From Cyathus striatus (Eukaryota; Basidiomycota; Agaricomycetes; Agaricales; Nidulariaceae), in assembly GCA_025738555.1 (NCBI GenBank), contig JAOVFP010000001.1, positions 62,001 to 126,000 of the forward strand: a DNA stretch of 64,000 nt, given 5' to 3'. Below, in pieces: positions 22,601 to 34,762 of the stretch; within the stretch, counting starts at the first letter, position 1; every line of letters starts with the position of its first letter. The notes below the pieces were generated by a model. It worked only from the letters and a program-made list of their open reading frames with translations. It was not told where the DNA came from and ran no database searches. Position numbers and translations under genes: made by a program.

Positions 22601-25327
22601 AGTACAGTACATTGGTCTCGGCTAGATCACATTCACATGACGAGTCCATATGCATTCCACCCGCATTCTCCACCTAATCCCTCCTCCCCGCTCACTTTTT
22701 CCAATCTTTCCCCAGATTATGCTTCTTCGCTTACTGTCTCGACACAATGCCCATCCACTGTGATACTCCGATCTCTCAAAATCACTATGACATCGGCACT
22801 GAATCAAGACCCTGAGTTTGACAAGAAAACTCTTAGTCTTTTAATTTTTCTTGATCAAGTTTTCCATTCACTAGCAATGTTTTAATCTATTCTTTTTATA
22901 TTATTCTTCATTCCTTTGTCAGATGTATACAGCCTTACTACTTTTAGATTTATTTGGTTTTAATTTTCCAGCATTTAAACCCCTGTAGATACTTTATAAA
23001 CAATCTAAGCAAGTTTACATCATCTCCCATCGTAATTCTAAGCTAATGCATCGCTTCAAAACTTTCACTGTCAAATTACTCGACATTATGCTTTCTTCAT
23101 CTTTTTTTCACACTAGGACTTCGTTTTGAAGTTCTTTCTCTCTCGTTACATTGCAAATTATCATTTTCTATTCTAACTTCGTTCCCCTTCACCTTAGGAC
23201 ACCCTATTGGACTAGACTTTCCATAACTCTCTCATAGCGTCCTTCTTCCCTCCTACCTCCCCCACAATGATAGCCCAAGTTTCAAACACTTCTCATATCA
23301 GGCCTGCATACCATTGAAGTTCTGCGCCTGTGCACGATTCTCAATGTACATCTATACCGTGATGTGGTTTGTTCTGTCAAGTACTGCGAATCATACTCCG
23401 AGTGTTCGAGGGAAGAAGAGTAGGTGTTTGTGCACATATATGAAAGCCAGGGTTGCGTTTGGTGATTCACATCCATTCCTAGCTGCAGGCTAGAGTCTGA
23501 GAGATGGAGAGTGAGAGATGGGATATCGATGGAGATGGCATGGGTCTACGCATGCTTTTAGAGTCTCAATGGAGTATACATTGTAGAAGGTATGAGTTGG
23601 GATATGATGAAAAAGAGTACTGGCAGGGTGGGGCAGCAGCTTGGCAGTGATCATGTAGGAGTGTGTTGTCACAGGCGGTCACAGTCCTCCAGCCAATCAG
23701 ATTGAGATCCTGTTCAAGATCCTGTAAATGGCCTTATAGGGAAATCCAGACGACCCTATAACCCAACTATACTATACCTTAAAAAGTAGTGTTATAGTGG
23801 GAATGACATTCAATGGTGTGGGAAATTATGCGTGTGAAGGCGCAACAGTGAACACAGGAGTGAGTGATGGTGATCCATACAGGCCACAAAATATCTGTCG
23901 TTTGTCATATACCATACATATTGAGATAAATTACATTTTTCAAGTTACAGGTAAGTTCCTAAGCTCCACTTAAGTTTCAGTTAAACTCCATTCGAGTTAC
24001 TGGTAACTCGAAAAGTTGACGGCCCTATATTTTTATAGATGGAGCGTCATAAGTGAGCACTATGTGTACCGTCAATAATTATAGGCCCAGATGTCAGGGA
24101 AATCATATGTTGACACCAACTTAGTCGTGTGGCTAGCATTTGAGGGTGTTAGTATCTCGGCTGTACGTTTGAAATGGGATGCCATGGAAGACAGCTAATC
24201 ATTGACTCATTGATTTCGTTTGCTGTTCACAATCTCCGCAATAGGAACTGAGCAGGTGTCAGGAGCTGCAAGAGACCGTCAAACCAGGTAGTAATTGGGG
24301 TCAATATCACGTCCACTATTGCCCCAATCAACTACGGAAAATAGGATTACTTGGCCACCTACAGCATGGCAGAGTGATATGCATCATGTACAGACCTGAG
24401 ACAGCTAATATAGCAAACTGGCTTGTGAGTCCTTTGCAAGAAATAAAAGTTTTTTTATTTTTAGTGCCTCTGCCATTTATTATTTACAAGGGATTGCCAA
24501 TACCTTCTGCTCACTCGGATTTACACTTATACTAGGTTTCGTGTGTGGAAGGAGATGTTAACGCTAAAGCAGATGAATGTGATTATCATCGTTGACAAAC
24601 ATTTGAAACCAACAACAGACAGTACGGTAGCTTTAAATAGAATTTTTTTTAAAAAAAACGGACAGTAGTGTGGGAACTTGTTTCCCAGTTCTGCTTTCTT
24701 CTCTTCCTCCAGCTTCCAGTGACCGCGAACTGTACCACTATGGCATATGCAACTCGTTACTATTCGCTAGATCAACACAGAGCCATCCAGATCCCATGGT
24801 CACTGTCAGAGGGTATGCATACATGCTTATATGCCACGTCTCATCATCCGTCGCAGCTTCTTCATCATAAGAACATCAACTATTAAGTAACTTTTCTCCA
24901 TTCCAAGTCCACAAACAAAAGTACATGGACATAAATGTTCCCCAAAATGCACAAGATATCAATGTAAGTACGTTGTCTTATTCCTTCTCTGTCATTTTGT
25001 GGTCTGTCCCATGTTCAAATCTTTTTATATCCTTTGCTGTGTAAAACATAACCACTGAACACGTATGAGTAAAGTTTAGCAGGCTGTGATATACATCAAC
25101 ATTGAAATTGAAAATAAAATTGCCTTCCTTCTTCATAATTTCTAGGTATTCTTCGAACACCATCTCCTCTGAACAGATAGAAGAATAGCTTCAATAGGCA
25201 GCGATACATCTCAGTGATCGATGTTAGTATTGAATGCATTGACAGCAAAGAGCAATGGATTTTCAGAGGGATGATGTGGCAAGGAAGTGACTAGGAATCT
25301 CCGCTGTTCCCCATTCGAGACCTTGCT
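22601..25327. other. Long stretch without recognised gene
   Basis: AT-rich, with only short frames lacking domains. Visible structure is limited to a 10-bp inverted pair at 23991-24012 and local A/T runs near 24640. No RNA gene and no paired repeat ends were found. Confidence 0.5.
23991..24012. repeat. Short perfect inverted repeat
   Basis: TTCGAGTTAC and its complement are separated by TG. It lies in a row of related pieces (GTTACAGGTAAG, GAGTTACTGGTAACTCG) within about 70 bp. Function unknown. Confidence 0.5.
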
Positions 25328-25335
25328 GCTAAAGC

Positions 25336-26314
25336 AGGACCCCTGATAATCCCTCCAAAGGTTAGATACCAAAATGGTGATTTTTGGCTGGTTATAGGGG
25401 GACAAAAAATGCCAAAATTTTCCTAAATTATGGGGGGATGGAGTATCAAGGCTACGAAATTTGGGTATTATAGGGGGACAAAGTATCTAACCTTTAAAAA
25501 TGCGAGAAATCATTTAAAAACAGGGGAAAAAACCGATTTTTCCTTAAAGTTTGAGAGTGATTCTAAAAGTGTTTATAGTGTATTGTAGTACTTATTGCAT
25601 ACAAACTTGTAATGGTCATGACTCAAAAACCAAAGTACTCAGTACTTATGTAACTCATGAACATGCTGCTTCCAGCAATGGATGTGATATATCTATCATA
25701 TATTATGGTGGTGGATTTAATCATTTGAGCAGGCTGCCCTACTGAGTCGTGAATCAAGTTGCAATCAAGTGTGCACAAGCAGCAAGGTTGGGCAAGGTCA
25801 AGGCTTGGTGTACACTGCACACCAAGCCAATGGAACATCAAAAGTAGATGGAAGGACATATATCAAGGCAAGTTTGAGCTAAGTAGTTATGCATTACAAG
25901 GGTAAACCGTAATTAGTTGCACTTTGAGATATCTTACATAAAGCAATGAGTTGCAGCATTTCCATTCATTTTTGACTAGTTTTCAGATATAATTAAAGGA
26001 ATCAGCTCATTTTCTCTCCGTAAAATCAGAGCATAAGGTCATATCATTGATAATTTGTTGAATTTTGACCAGTCTCTTCAGTATGTGTCCCCATTAGGCA
26101 GGTGAGGTTATGCCTAAGCACTCACGGTAGGGGGACAAGTATCTAACCTACTCGTGAGACCATGGCCTGTAGGGGGACGCCAAACTCAACCTCATGGGAA
26201 TTTTTACAGCCTTCATAGGGGGACACCTGCTAAAGTGTATCCAACCTTTCACACAATATTGGCCATTTATAGGGGGACCTGTATCTAAGTTTTGGAGGAA
26301 TTATCAGGGGTCCT
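25336..26314. mobile_element. hAT-like non-autonomous element with 8-bp target duplication
   Basis: The inverted ends start AGGACCCCTGATAAT and continue to about 35 bp with few mismatches. The 8-bp direct repeat GCTAAAGC flanks both sides (25328-25335 and 26315-26322), as in hAT elements. TAGGGGGAC or close variants occurs about seven times near both ends. There is no transposase frame. The 8-bp duplication suggests hAT, but the tip lacks the usual CAG unless the repeat is read two bases wider. Confidence 0.82.
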
Positions 26315-26487
26315 GCTAAAGCCTCGACAAACAATATGCCGGGAGCCAGAGCCGAATGATGGTGATCTCCTCATGATGATTATCATGGAGTAAAACGAAG
26401 ATGTTGACGGAGGACGCTCCTAGCACGCTACCACTAGTGTTCGGATGGGGACATTTCCCAAATGCTACGACTCAGCTGTGGCCATTT

Positions 26488-26498
26488 TATATATAAAA
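26488..26498 (+). promoter_or_regulatory. TATA box of the secreted-protein gene
   Basis: TATATATAAAA stands 56-66 bp before the ATG at 26554. Confidence 0.55.
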
Positions 26499-26553
26499 GA
26501 AGCATTAAGTTCTATCTACTAAACCAGTCCACAAGACATCGCATTTTTACAAC

Positions 26554-27054
26554 ATGCAGTTCACCAACGCTTTCCTCGTTACTTCTTTCCTCGTCTTCAT
26601 CTCCACTGTCAGTGGTGCCTCTGTAAACTACTATAATTCCAAGGAAGCCACTTGTGGTGGTTCTCCCAGCTTGGAATATAGGAACCTCAGATGCAACACC
26701 TGCGTCGACCCCCCCGGCGGTTTGTAATTTTCCCTTCATGTGGGTTGTAATCTTGAACTAAAATAAATTTATGCAGATTGGTGGGGTGCCGAAGTCTTTG
26801 ACATTGACAGTGACCAGCACATCAGCATGCATAATGAAGACAACTGTACACCTGCATTGCAGGTAGGCCAGTGGTACGGGAACACTTGCGCTATGGCTGG
26901 AAACACGGCTCTGTGCTCCGTCTGGATTGCTTGTGCTGGCCAGAGGCTGTGAGTTACCTGATATAGCCTTTTTATAAATGCCTGCTCAACGATTCCTAGT
27001 GCTGGAGAGAATAGTGCAGACAATGACGATGTCACTTTTGTCGCTCTTGATTAA
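26554..27054 (+). CDS. Small secreted cysteine-rich protein
   Basis: Three exons: join(26554..26719, 26777..26948, 27000..27054), 130 aa, introns 57 and 51 nt with GT-AG borders; all joints keep the frame. Residues 1-22 are a signal peptide (TNAFLVTSFLVFISTVSGA). The mature part has seven Cys (ATCGG, RCNTC, DNC, NTC, ALC, IAC) and ends with an acidic tail, GENSADNDDVTFVALD. No enzyme motif is visible. The odd number of Cys leaves one free or allows a dimer. It is probably an extracellular protein of unknown role; effector-like behaviour is only a guess. An hAT-like element sits 230 bp upstream. Confidence 0.75.
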
Positions 27055-27480
27055 AGAAAGGCTTAGTTTGAAGATTGGAAATCGAGAAATTATGTTCTAT
27101 TTTGCGACATGTAATTCTGTCTGTATTCCTTTAATTTAGTAAAGCTGTCTCCGTACAATATTTTACCTAAGGATTAAAGCTGAAGCTTTAAAGATTCACT
27201 TACTTGTGTAGAGCAGCTGAACAGTGCCAGCAAGAATTTCGACTCATCCTATTGGATAGGCAGTGAAGAGGACGAAGTGCAGTTGAAGGTTCCTCGACGA
27301 AGAATGCGAGTGGTTGGCACGTCTGTCCAACCTTAAGGTCCTAAGGTAAAATAAAAGAAGCTGTCAGTGACGTTAATAATAGATTTGGTAGAGCAATGAG
27401 AGACAGGACTTCGGAACTTCTGGATGTTTATTTTAAAAGATTTCGTACTTAATTCTCCCACCCTTGCAATATATGATGGT
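27055..27480. other. 3' flank of the secreted-protein gene
   Basis: No gene or RNA recognised. Confidence 0.5.
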
Positions 27481-29900
27481 CAAAGTGCACATTTATTGTG
27501 CTGCACAACTTTTTTTGAAGGTGCCACAACTTTTTTGGGGGGTTATTTGGTGCAACTTTTTACATGAGGCCGCAACTTTTTCTTAGCACAACTTTTTGAA
27601 ATGTAGCACAGTTTATATCTGCCATTATAATTATTAAGTTCTTGAACAACATGCCTAAAGAGACTTAGACTTCTAGATATGGATATATATGCATGAACCA
27701 TCACAGAACACCATAGATCAGATTTTTTGCGATTTTATTTGCAGTGGTATGCATAGATATGATATGCATGGCTTATTCCATTCCTTATGGTCTATTTGAG
27801 GAGAATTTTAAGTTGCAGACTGATTGGAGCCGATAGTTCAACTTAAATAGGGTGTATCTGTGTCGTAATATTGTAGCAAGTCCACACAAAAGCTGTAGCT
27901 TCAATAAATACATTATACAATGGCAATAAGACTGGAAACAACATAAGGTAGGGCTCAGATAGACCCAGCACCCTTATGTAATCATATTACATAAGCGCCA
28001 AGACTGGCCAAATCTGAGGCTGAAAAAATTTCTGAAAATATAATGTCAAAAAAATTGAAAATGTTACTCAGGGAAGTAAAAGTTACCTTCAAGTCCCCCA
28101 TACAAAGCATTTAGAAGTAGTTTATAACACTTGTGGTACATCTAGCCAACCGAGCTGCTCTCACTAGGAGTGGAAGGAGTATCAAAGGAGTATCTCCTGC
28201 TCTCCAAGGTCATGTATAAGTGTGATATTGTGTGACATTTGGTGACATGTCACAATATGTCACGGAGTGTGACGGCCAAATCTGAGAACTCAAAAATATA
28301 AAATGCTATCATTGGCACAGAAATGTAATAAATATGCATTTTCTACAATAAAAATTCTTTGCCTATCTGATCCCCCAAAATAAACTTTATTTAATTTTTT
28401 CTTTCTGGGATTTAGAGATTCAACCATTATAAACACATCCCAGGGGAAATAAATGCATTAGAGTGAATTGCGGTTGAGCAGATAGCCGTCAATGTTGGTG
28501 AAGGCAACTGCTTATGTAAGGGGGTGCTGGATTTATCTGAGCCCTACCTTACTCGTTAGCGACATAAATGAGTTCTAAGCTTAGTCAAAGCTTAGTAATT
28601 AATACTAGCAGAGACCCTGTCAGGGTTATATACTTATGTGCTGTCCAGGTTCCGGTTACCAAAATCGTCAGGAGACTTCAGAATAAATTATTCAGAGAAC
28701 CTCAAAAATTCTGATTCAAAGTGTGATAGAATTTAAAATAAATACATAATGCAGCACATGCATTTTATGTTTGAAAAATAGACACTGGAATAATTCACAT
28801 TTTACACTAGAGTGACCAGGATCTGGATTGGCAGCAGTACAACCCCATTGAGACTTTCGTCTTCTTCTGCATCGCTGACACTCTTGCCTAAAAGCTTCCA
28901 TTCCGGTCTCGGTTTTCCAGGCACTGCCTCTGTCTTTGTGTTGGTGTTGGTTATTGTTTGCCACTGAAGGTGATGCACGCCCTCGGCCCTCACTCCTCTC
29001 AATCCCCATTCGTTGATGTTTGCCGCTGAAGGTGTTGCATGTCCTTGACCCCCACACCTCGTTGATCCTTGCCACTCCTCGTCCGTATCGTTCTCCACAG
29101 GCCTGCTCTTGACTGGCCATTTGCTGGTTCCATACTGCTCCAACAGGCTACTGACACACTAGCAGACCATTTTGAAGTTACCTTCTCCGACTCCATTCTC
29201 TCCTTGTCCACCTTAAACTTCACCAAGGATCTCGCCGAGTCACTTCCTAGCACTTCTGGAAGGAAATACAACAGCATCTGCAACAGGTTTTCTCCACCTC
29301 TCATCACCATTGTTGTCATCTGTGCAGCCATGTTTCTTGCACAAGGACACTACTCTTTGCTGCTTCGCCCAGACTTTCTGGGACACCCAATGTTAGAGTA
29401 TTTGTGGCATGTGATGGAGTGGATTCGACCTAGAGTGAAGCATGGTTGGTTAGTGCGCACTGCGCAGGGTAAACATGCATAGTGGTGTGATAAGTCAGCA
29501 ATTAGCAGTGATGTAGAATAAGTCAAGGAGGACATGTAACTAGGACATGTAACTTGTAGTAAGTAGCTTGTAGTATATCTTTGGACTCTGTCTCGTTTAC
29601 ATAGACTGCGTACAACTTGTCACTTGTAATTCATATAAAATACAAAAATTAGGCTTCATTCTTAGTGCTCCGACTTGATAACTTAATAATTATCATGGCA
29701 AATACAAACTGTGCTATGTTTCAAAAAGTTGCGCTCTGCCTCAAAAAAAGTTGCACTAAGAAAAAGTTGTGCTGAAAAAAAACAGTTGTGGCATTTCGAA
29801 AAAGTTGTGGCCTAGTGTAAAAAGTTGCGCCGAGCAAGTTCCCGAAAAAGTTGCTGCACCGTCAAAAAAAAGTTGTGCGGCACAATAAATGTGCTCTTTC
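27481..29900. mobile_element. Element with long inverted ends carrying AACTTTTT arrays
   Basis: The ends pair over roughly 150-200 bp. The outer part reads AAAGTGCACATTTATTGTGC on the left and matches the complement of the right end. The inner part reads TAGCACAGTTT ... ATAATTATTAAGTT on both sides. Between them, GCAACTTTTT-type motifs occur five times on the left and at least seven times, inverted, on the right. No transposase frame is visible inside; the interior contains a 600-bp segment shared with 17173-17787 and a nested MITE. Target duplication not resolved. Confidence 0.7.
27946..28549. mobile_element. Nested TA-flanked MITE
   Basis: The ends AGGTAGGGCTCAGAT ... and their inverse (ATCTGAGCCCTACCT-like) are about 37 bp long. 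TA lies on both sides (27944-27945 and 28550-28551). The paralogous sequence at about 17474 reads ACAACA-CA-CTCGTTAG without the element, an almost perfect empty site. 604 bp, non-coding. Confidence 0.85.
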
Positions 29901-30389
29901 ACTGCCATAGAGATGTGGGGTGAAATTCACTGAAGTACTGTAGAGCTAGATACACCATTTAAATAGTAGAAAGGAAGTGAAAATATACCTAAATGAGGGA
30001 ATAAAATTTAACTAAACCCAAGGAAGTTATCAAGACTAGACTATCATTCCAGGGGGGTTTGAAATACGGAGAATGAAAAATAAATATTGAGAAGTCTTGA
30101 AGTGATGGTGAGAGTGGAGAGGATGTAGAGTTGCTGGCAGAGTAATGATGCCATGATGGAATCGATATCGAATAAAATTGTTGCCCTGCCCATGTGTATC
30201 GCAGTCCATTGCTTCACCAGCCTGTGGTCGAGTGCCTGGAGTATCTTTCTTGATGTCCGACATTCGAAAGTATGGCGGATTCGGTCCGATGTTGAGAGCG
30301 TCGAGATGTGTTCAAGAGGATATTTGAATGCAAGACATGCTTGATGAGCAAGTCACGTGATGATATGTGAACATGTCAAAATAAACAAT
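29901..30389. other. Spacer between two elements
   Basis: No gene recognised. Sequence just before 30390 resembles 13625-13652, which supports the empty-site reading of the next element. Confidence 0.45.
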
Positions 30390-30747
30390 TACTGTACTAT
30401 TGCAATAAATTCGGCACCTTGGTTTGAGTGTGACATCTTGAACTGGACACATATTCAGCATTTTTGCTGGGACAGCATGACATGGGAGGAAATTTCGGCA
30501 CCTTGCCTCAAGTATCGCTCTTGACAATGTATATGTTAGACAATGTGCATATGACACTGCTGAGTAGTTAACTGGTTAATAAGTTGATGTAAAAGTGCAA
30601 TATGAACCATCGACAAGGTAGGGGTTTCAATCCTTGCTGATGGATTTTATTATTTCTTTGAAAGCAATACTAATTAAAACTGATTCTACACTACAAGTCT
30701 CATCATGAAAAAAGTACCATACAGTAGTTGGTGAATCAGCTCCAGAA

Positions 30748-32638
30748 ATGTCTGTTTTGGTGCATGATTCCATTTTCTCTTTCTTCCAGCTACTTCAACC
30801 TACACTGTGTCACCGTGCATTGTTGTGCATCTCATTGAACATTGTCATGGACCCTTTCTCTATTCTGGCTACACTCCATGCGGAACTTCTTCCAAATGAT
30901 CATGCATCTGTCATTGAGCTTCTAAAGTTCCCACTGCCCAGCATTCCAACTGATCCAACATTCCCTGGAATCATTGCACCAAATGCCTTCAGCCACAAGC
31001 CCTCTACCATTGAAGATCCTGAATATATATGTGCACTGCCAGTCCCTGGGATTGAATTGCTGAGCGAGTTGAAAAAGGAGTATTGGGAGATAAAGGAAGC
31101 AATCTTATCAGTTAAGGTTTCAGCTGGTTTAAGCCAAATGATGCACTTACCTCTTTGGATCATTACCTATTGGTCCAATGTCACCTACATCCAGCTTTGT
31201 CATCGGCAGAAATGGATGGATGTCAAAAACTTCATGGATGCACACATTCGTAGCAGGGATATAACTGGACAGCTAGTTCAGCAGGTCTGCAATGTGCTGA
31301 AGACCTTACCATGGAGTGCAAGCATTCAGGGTCTCGAGGTATCAGAGCCAGCCAACAATCTCGCAACCTATGGAAGCTGAAATTGGCTAATGGACACCCA
31401 TGAGGATCAAATGCTGGAACTCACCCAAAGGTCAATCTGGCACCAGCTCCCTGCAGATAGCATAGTGCTATGGAGCAGTTTGTTCCATCTGTTTATTCTT
31501 GATGCTTATCAGAATTCAGATAGCTATGCGACACAAAAAAAGTACAAACATTTATGAGAACTTAGCAATAAGCTCACTATGGAAGCACTGGGATCAGTTG
31601 CTTTTGTAGTGATTGTTGATACCAACCATTGGGTTCCAGTTGTTATAAACTTCATGTCAGAGGGAATAAAGTTTGGCAACTCGATGGGTGGGGCACCTGA
31701 TCCAGAGCTGTCAGCAGCACTCAGCTGGTGGACACGAGAACATACAGGGTCAGAGTTCATTGTTGAAGGAGAGCTGAGCATTACTTGCCAGAAACTCAAG
31801 GACACATATTCCTGTGGACTTCTTGCTATAAATTTGGTTGCACATTACTTTCTGCCACATATGTACCCTTTGATAGATCCAGAAAAGGTTGATTTGGCAT
31901 GGCTTCAAATGCTAGTTGATATTATTGATGGGCATACACACAAAGTTAGTAATATAGATTTCATGTTATGAATATAAACTTACTTATTAATAGAGCTTCG
32001 AAGTGGAAGCTGCCAATTACCAGTTTACATTTGAATATGACCCAAACTGTCTGGCAAATGAGCATGCATCAGAGGGTGGGTTGTCACAGATACATGATGG
32101 TGCATCAGAAGATAGCAGATCAATCTACAGTGCAATGAGTGCTGAAAGCCTATGCTCACAATCAGCGGCCACCTCATCATTTGCAGTCTCAGATAGTCAA
32201 GTATCTACACCTCTGCCCTCGCAGTTTACAATGAGCTCTCCCTTCACATTTTCATATAACAAGCATGTAAATGATAAAAACATGTTAAGAAAGTGTTCAC
32301 CTCCAGAAGATATCAACACTCATCCATCTGCTGTTCCGGAGAAGAAAAGACTAAAAAAGGCTTCTGCGATTGCTACTGCTGTGAAACAGGCTGCCAAAGG
32401 TGCTTCCAAGGAAATTATGAAGTTCTTTCACAAATGCACACCTGAGGAAAAGCAAATGCAGATTCAGTGCGAGGTACAGCAGATTAGACAGGAACATACC
32501 AAGCATCTTGAAGTAACCAAGGAGCAGCATATTCAGAAGACACACATTAGCACACAAGAAAGACAATGAAAGCATAGGGCTAAAGTTTATGAACATGAGA
32601 TGCAATGTGGAGAGCACTCAGCTGATGGGAAAAAGAAG
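30748..32638 (+). pseudogene. Ulp1 (C48)-like protease part of the element, with coiled tail
   Basis: One frame runs from 30748 to 31944 and joins through a 49-nt intron (31945-31993) to a second exon reading SFEVEAANYQFTF. In-frame TGA codons at 31378 and 31555 break it, and another lies at 32567. The protease core shows NHWVPVVINF (His), GNSMGG where GDSLG is usual (Asp to Asn), and CQKLKDTYSCGLLAIN with the oxyanion Gln and nucleophile Cys. The upstream part has WLMDTHEDQMLEL. The second exon is Ser-rich, then basic and helical. Ulp1 enzymes process SUMO-like tags; why a transposon carries one is unknown. Confidence 0.72.
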
Positions 32639-32679
32639 GTCAGTGACATATATAACTGGCTAATTTGATACAGTGCTCA

Positions 32680-34762
32680 CCATCAACCAGAGAAAGTTTG
32701 AAGCTGACTTCGACAACTGGAAAGATGTGGACAATTGAACATTAAAGCATACCAAACTTCCTGAAGTTTCACAACCTAACTGGGAAGCCAACAAACGGTT
32801 TACAGAAAAAACATGTAGAGCTGCTGGGTGCAAACATCAGAAAGGGTATAAGGATGCAGTGTACATGAATTGGCACACACTGTTGCTTTGGAGATCCCTT
32901 GTACAAATTGCGGCATCCCCTGTGGTAGGCTATAAAATGAGTGCATCAGTTATTGTAAAAGAGCTGAGGAAGAGGGATTGAATTTTTGAGTGTCTTAAAT
33001 GAAGCACAGTTGAGGGTTGGATTGACCAAAGCAGTGGTCATGCACAATGGTCAAGGAGAGCATTTGATATGGCTGAAAAGGCAAATTACCAAGGGCATCC
33101 TAATGGAGGCCAACAGGGAGTCCTGGTAAGTGGTGCTCATATTAAATCATTTCCTTTCAGCTCACAATATATAGACCAATTATCCTCATGTTGTCGAGGA
33201 AATGAAGGCTAAGCTAACAGCACTCCAGAATGCATTGGCACCAGTCACAGTAGTCACTGCACATGCTATCATGGTGGGAGTGATCCTTTGAATGGCACCA
33301 GAGATCTTCGAGAAGCAAGCAAAGGATGGTTCATATTTCCATTGTACTGATTCTTTCGTTCGCAGCTGGATGCATGGCACACTCTGTTGGTTGCATAGAA
33401 AGGCCACTTGCTCTGCTCACAAGTTACCTGAGTACTGGGAAAGGGCATGCGAGCATGCATTCTATTGCATGACATATGCAGTATGGCAAGAGGATATTTC
33501 ATCTGAGCTGATTGTCAGTTTTGATCAGACTCAGGTTGTCTTTGTGCAAGGAGCACAACTTACCTGGGCAGAGACAGGGGCCAAACAAGTTACATTGATT
33601 GGTCAAGATGAGAAGCATGCCTTTACTGTCATTTGTGCATTGTCAAATAGCAGGACTCTTCTTCCATTTCAAGCTATCTATTCCAGTCTTGGACATAAAT
33701 CTCACCCTGATTCCAAAGCAGACAAGTATCAAGAGGCAACAGAAGTGGGCTTACTGTTCCAAGAGTCAGGTACCAAAACATACTGGTCTAACCAAGAAAT
33801 GATGAAGAGGTTGATTACTGATATTGTTGTGCCCTACTTCGATAAGCAGAAGAAAAGGCTCAGTCTTCCAGCCAGCTAGAAGGGTATTGTGCAGCTTGAT
33901 GTTTGGTCAGTCCATAGGTCAAGAGAGTTCTGTGATTATATGAAGACAAATCATCCCAATATAATTTTGAACTTCATACCTGGTGGCTGCACTCCTGTTT
34001 TTCAATCATGTGATGTTGGATTTCAGTGGGTGTTCAAGCATTCATTAAAGCGGTCATATCATGAAGATATTGTTGGAGAGGTTATGGAGAAGATGGCAGA
34101 AGGAGATGAGGTGAGAATTGACCAGAGAATAGGCCTTCTGCGTAATCAGAGTGTTCGCTGGCTATGGAATGCATATCAGCCACTTAATTAACCTGAGTTA
34201 GTTAAAAAGTTCATGGGCATTACTTTTTACACCCAATTCCCAAAGCTAAATACCCTACTAGGCTTTTGAAGAGTGCGAGATCGAACATTGGTCCCTCTCC
34301 TATGCATTGCTCAATAGCAAGGAGGCCCATGCTGCCATTCGAGATTTAAAAGAAACAGACCCAGAGTTCTAAGAGGAGATTACGAGGAGCACTGACCCTC
34401 TAATACCTAAATCCTCCGAAATCATTGCAGAAGATGACCTTGATGTGGACTTGGATGGAGAATTTGATGATGAGAGTGATCTTCTATGCACTGTGGTCAT
34501 GGCTGAGGCTCTTGGAAAGCCACAAACTGCACATGTATCAAGGAATGAAGATGGCTGTCCCTTCTCAGTTGCACAGGCAGATGATATTGATGTTGATCCT
34601 TCAGCATTGAATAGCAGTCTTGTATCATCATCAACAGCAGTGGAAGAGACAGTGGGGGAGAAAACAGAAGAGTATGGTCCTGGGAAAAGGAAGCACAAAG
34701 CCAACACCCTGTATTGGGATTTCTGGCACTATAATGATGGGAAAAATTCAGATATTGAATAA
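32680..34762 (+). pseudogene. HTH plus DDD transposase (pogo/Tc1-mariner type)
   Basis: A helix-turn-helix-like part (MSASVIVKELRKRD ... VEGWID) is followed by a region rich in NYQGHPNGG and then the catalytic domain from 33292. The three acidic residues are visible: FDQTQVV, QLDVWSVHRS and SCDVGFQ, with PGGCTPVFQ between the last two, so the DDD triad is kept. The frame is interrupted by stops near 32990-33000, 33290 (TGA), 33877 (TAG) and 34189 (TAA). After an intron near 34210-34260 an acidic C-terminal tail runs to 34762. A length of about 600 residues is usual for pogo-like fungal transposases. Confidence 0.78.

Noticed and set aside
28716..29482. Frames of 110-137 codons on both strands inside the AACTTTTT-array element
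   Set aside because: They overlap on opposite strands, show no domain, and have no consistent start or splice pattern.
29395..29695. Possible copia-type LTR starting TGTTAGAGTATTTGTGG
   Set aside because: Its supposed end AATTATCA belongs to the inverted end of the surrounding element, and no target duplication exists.
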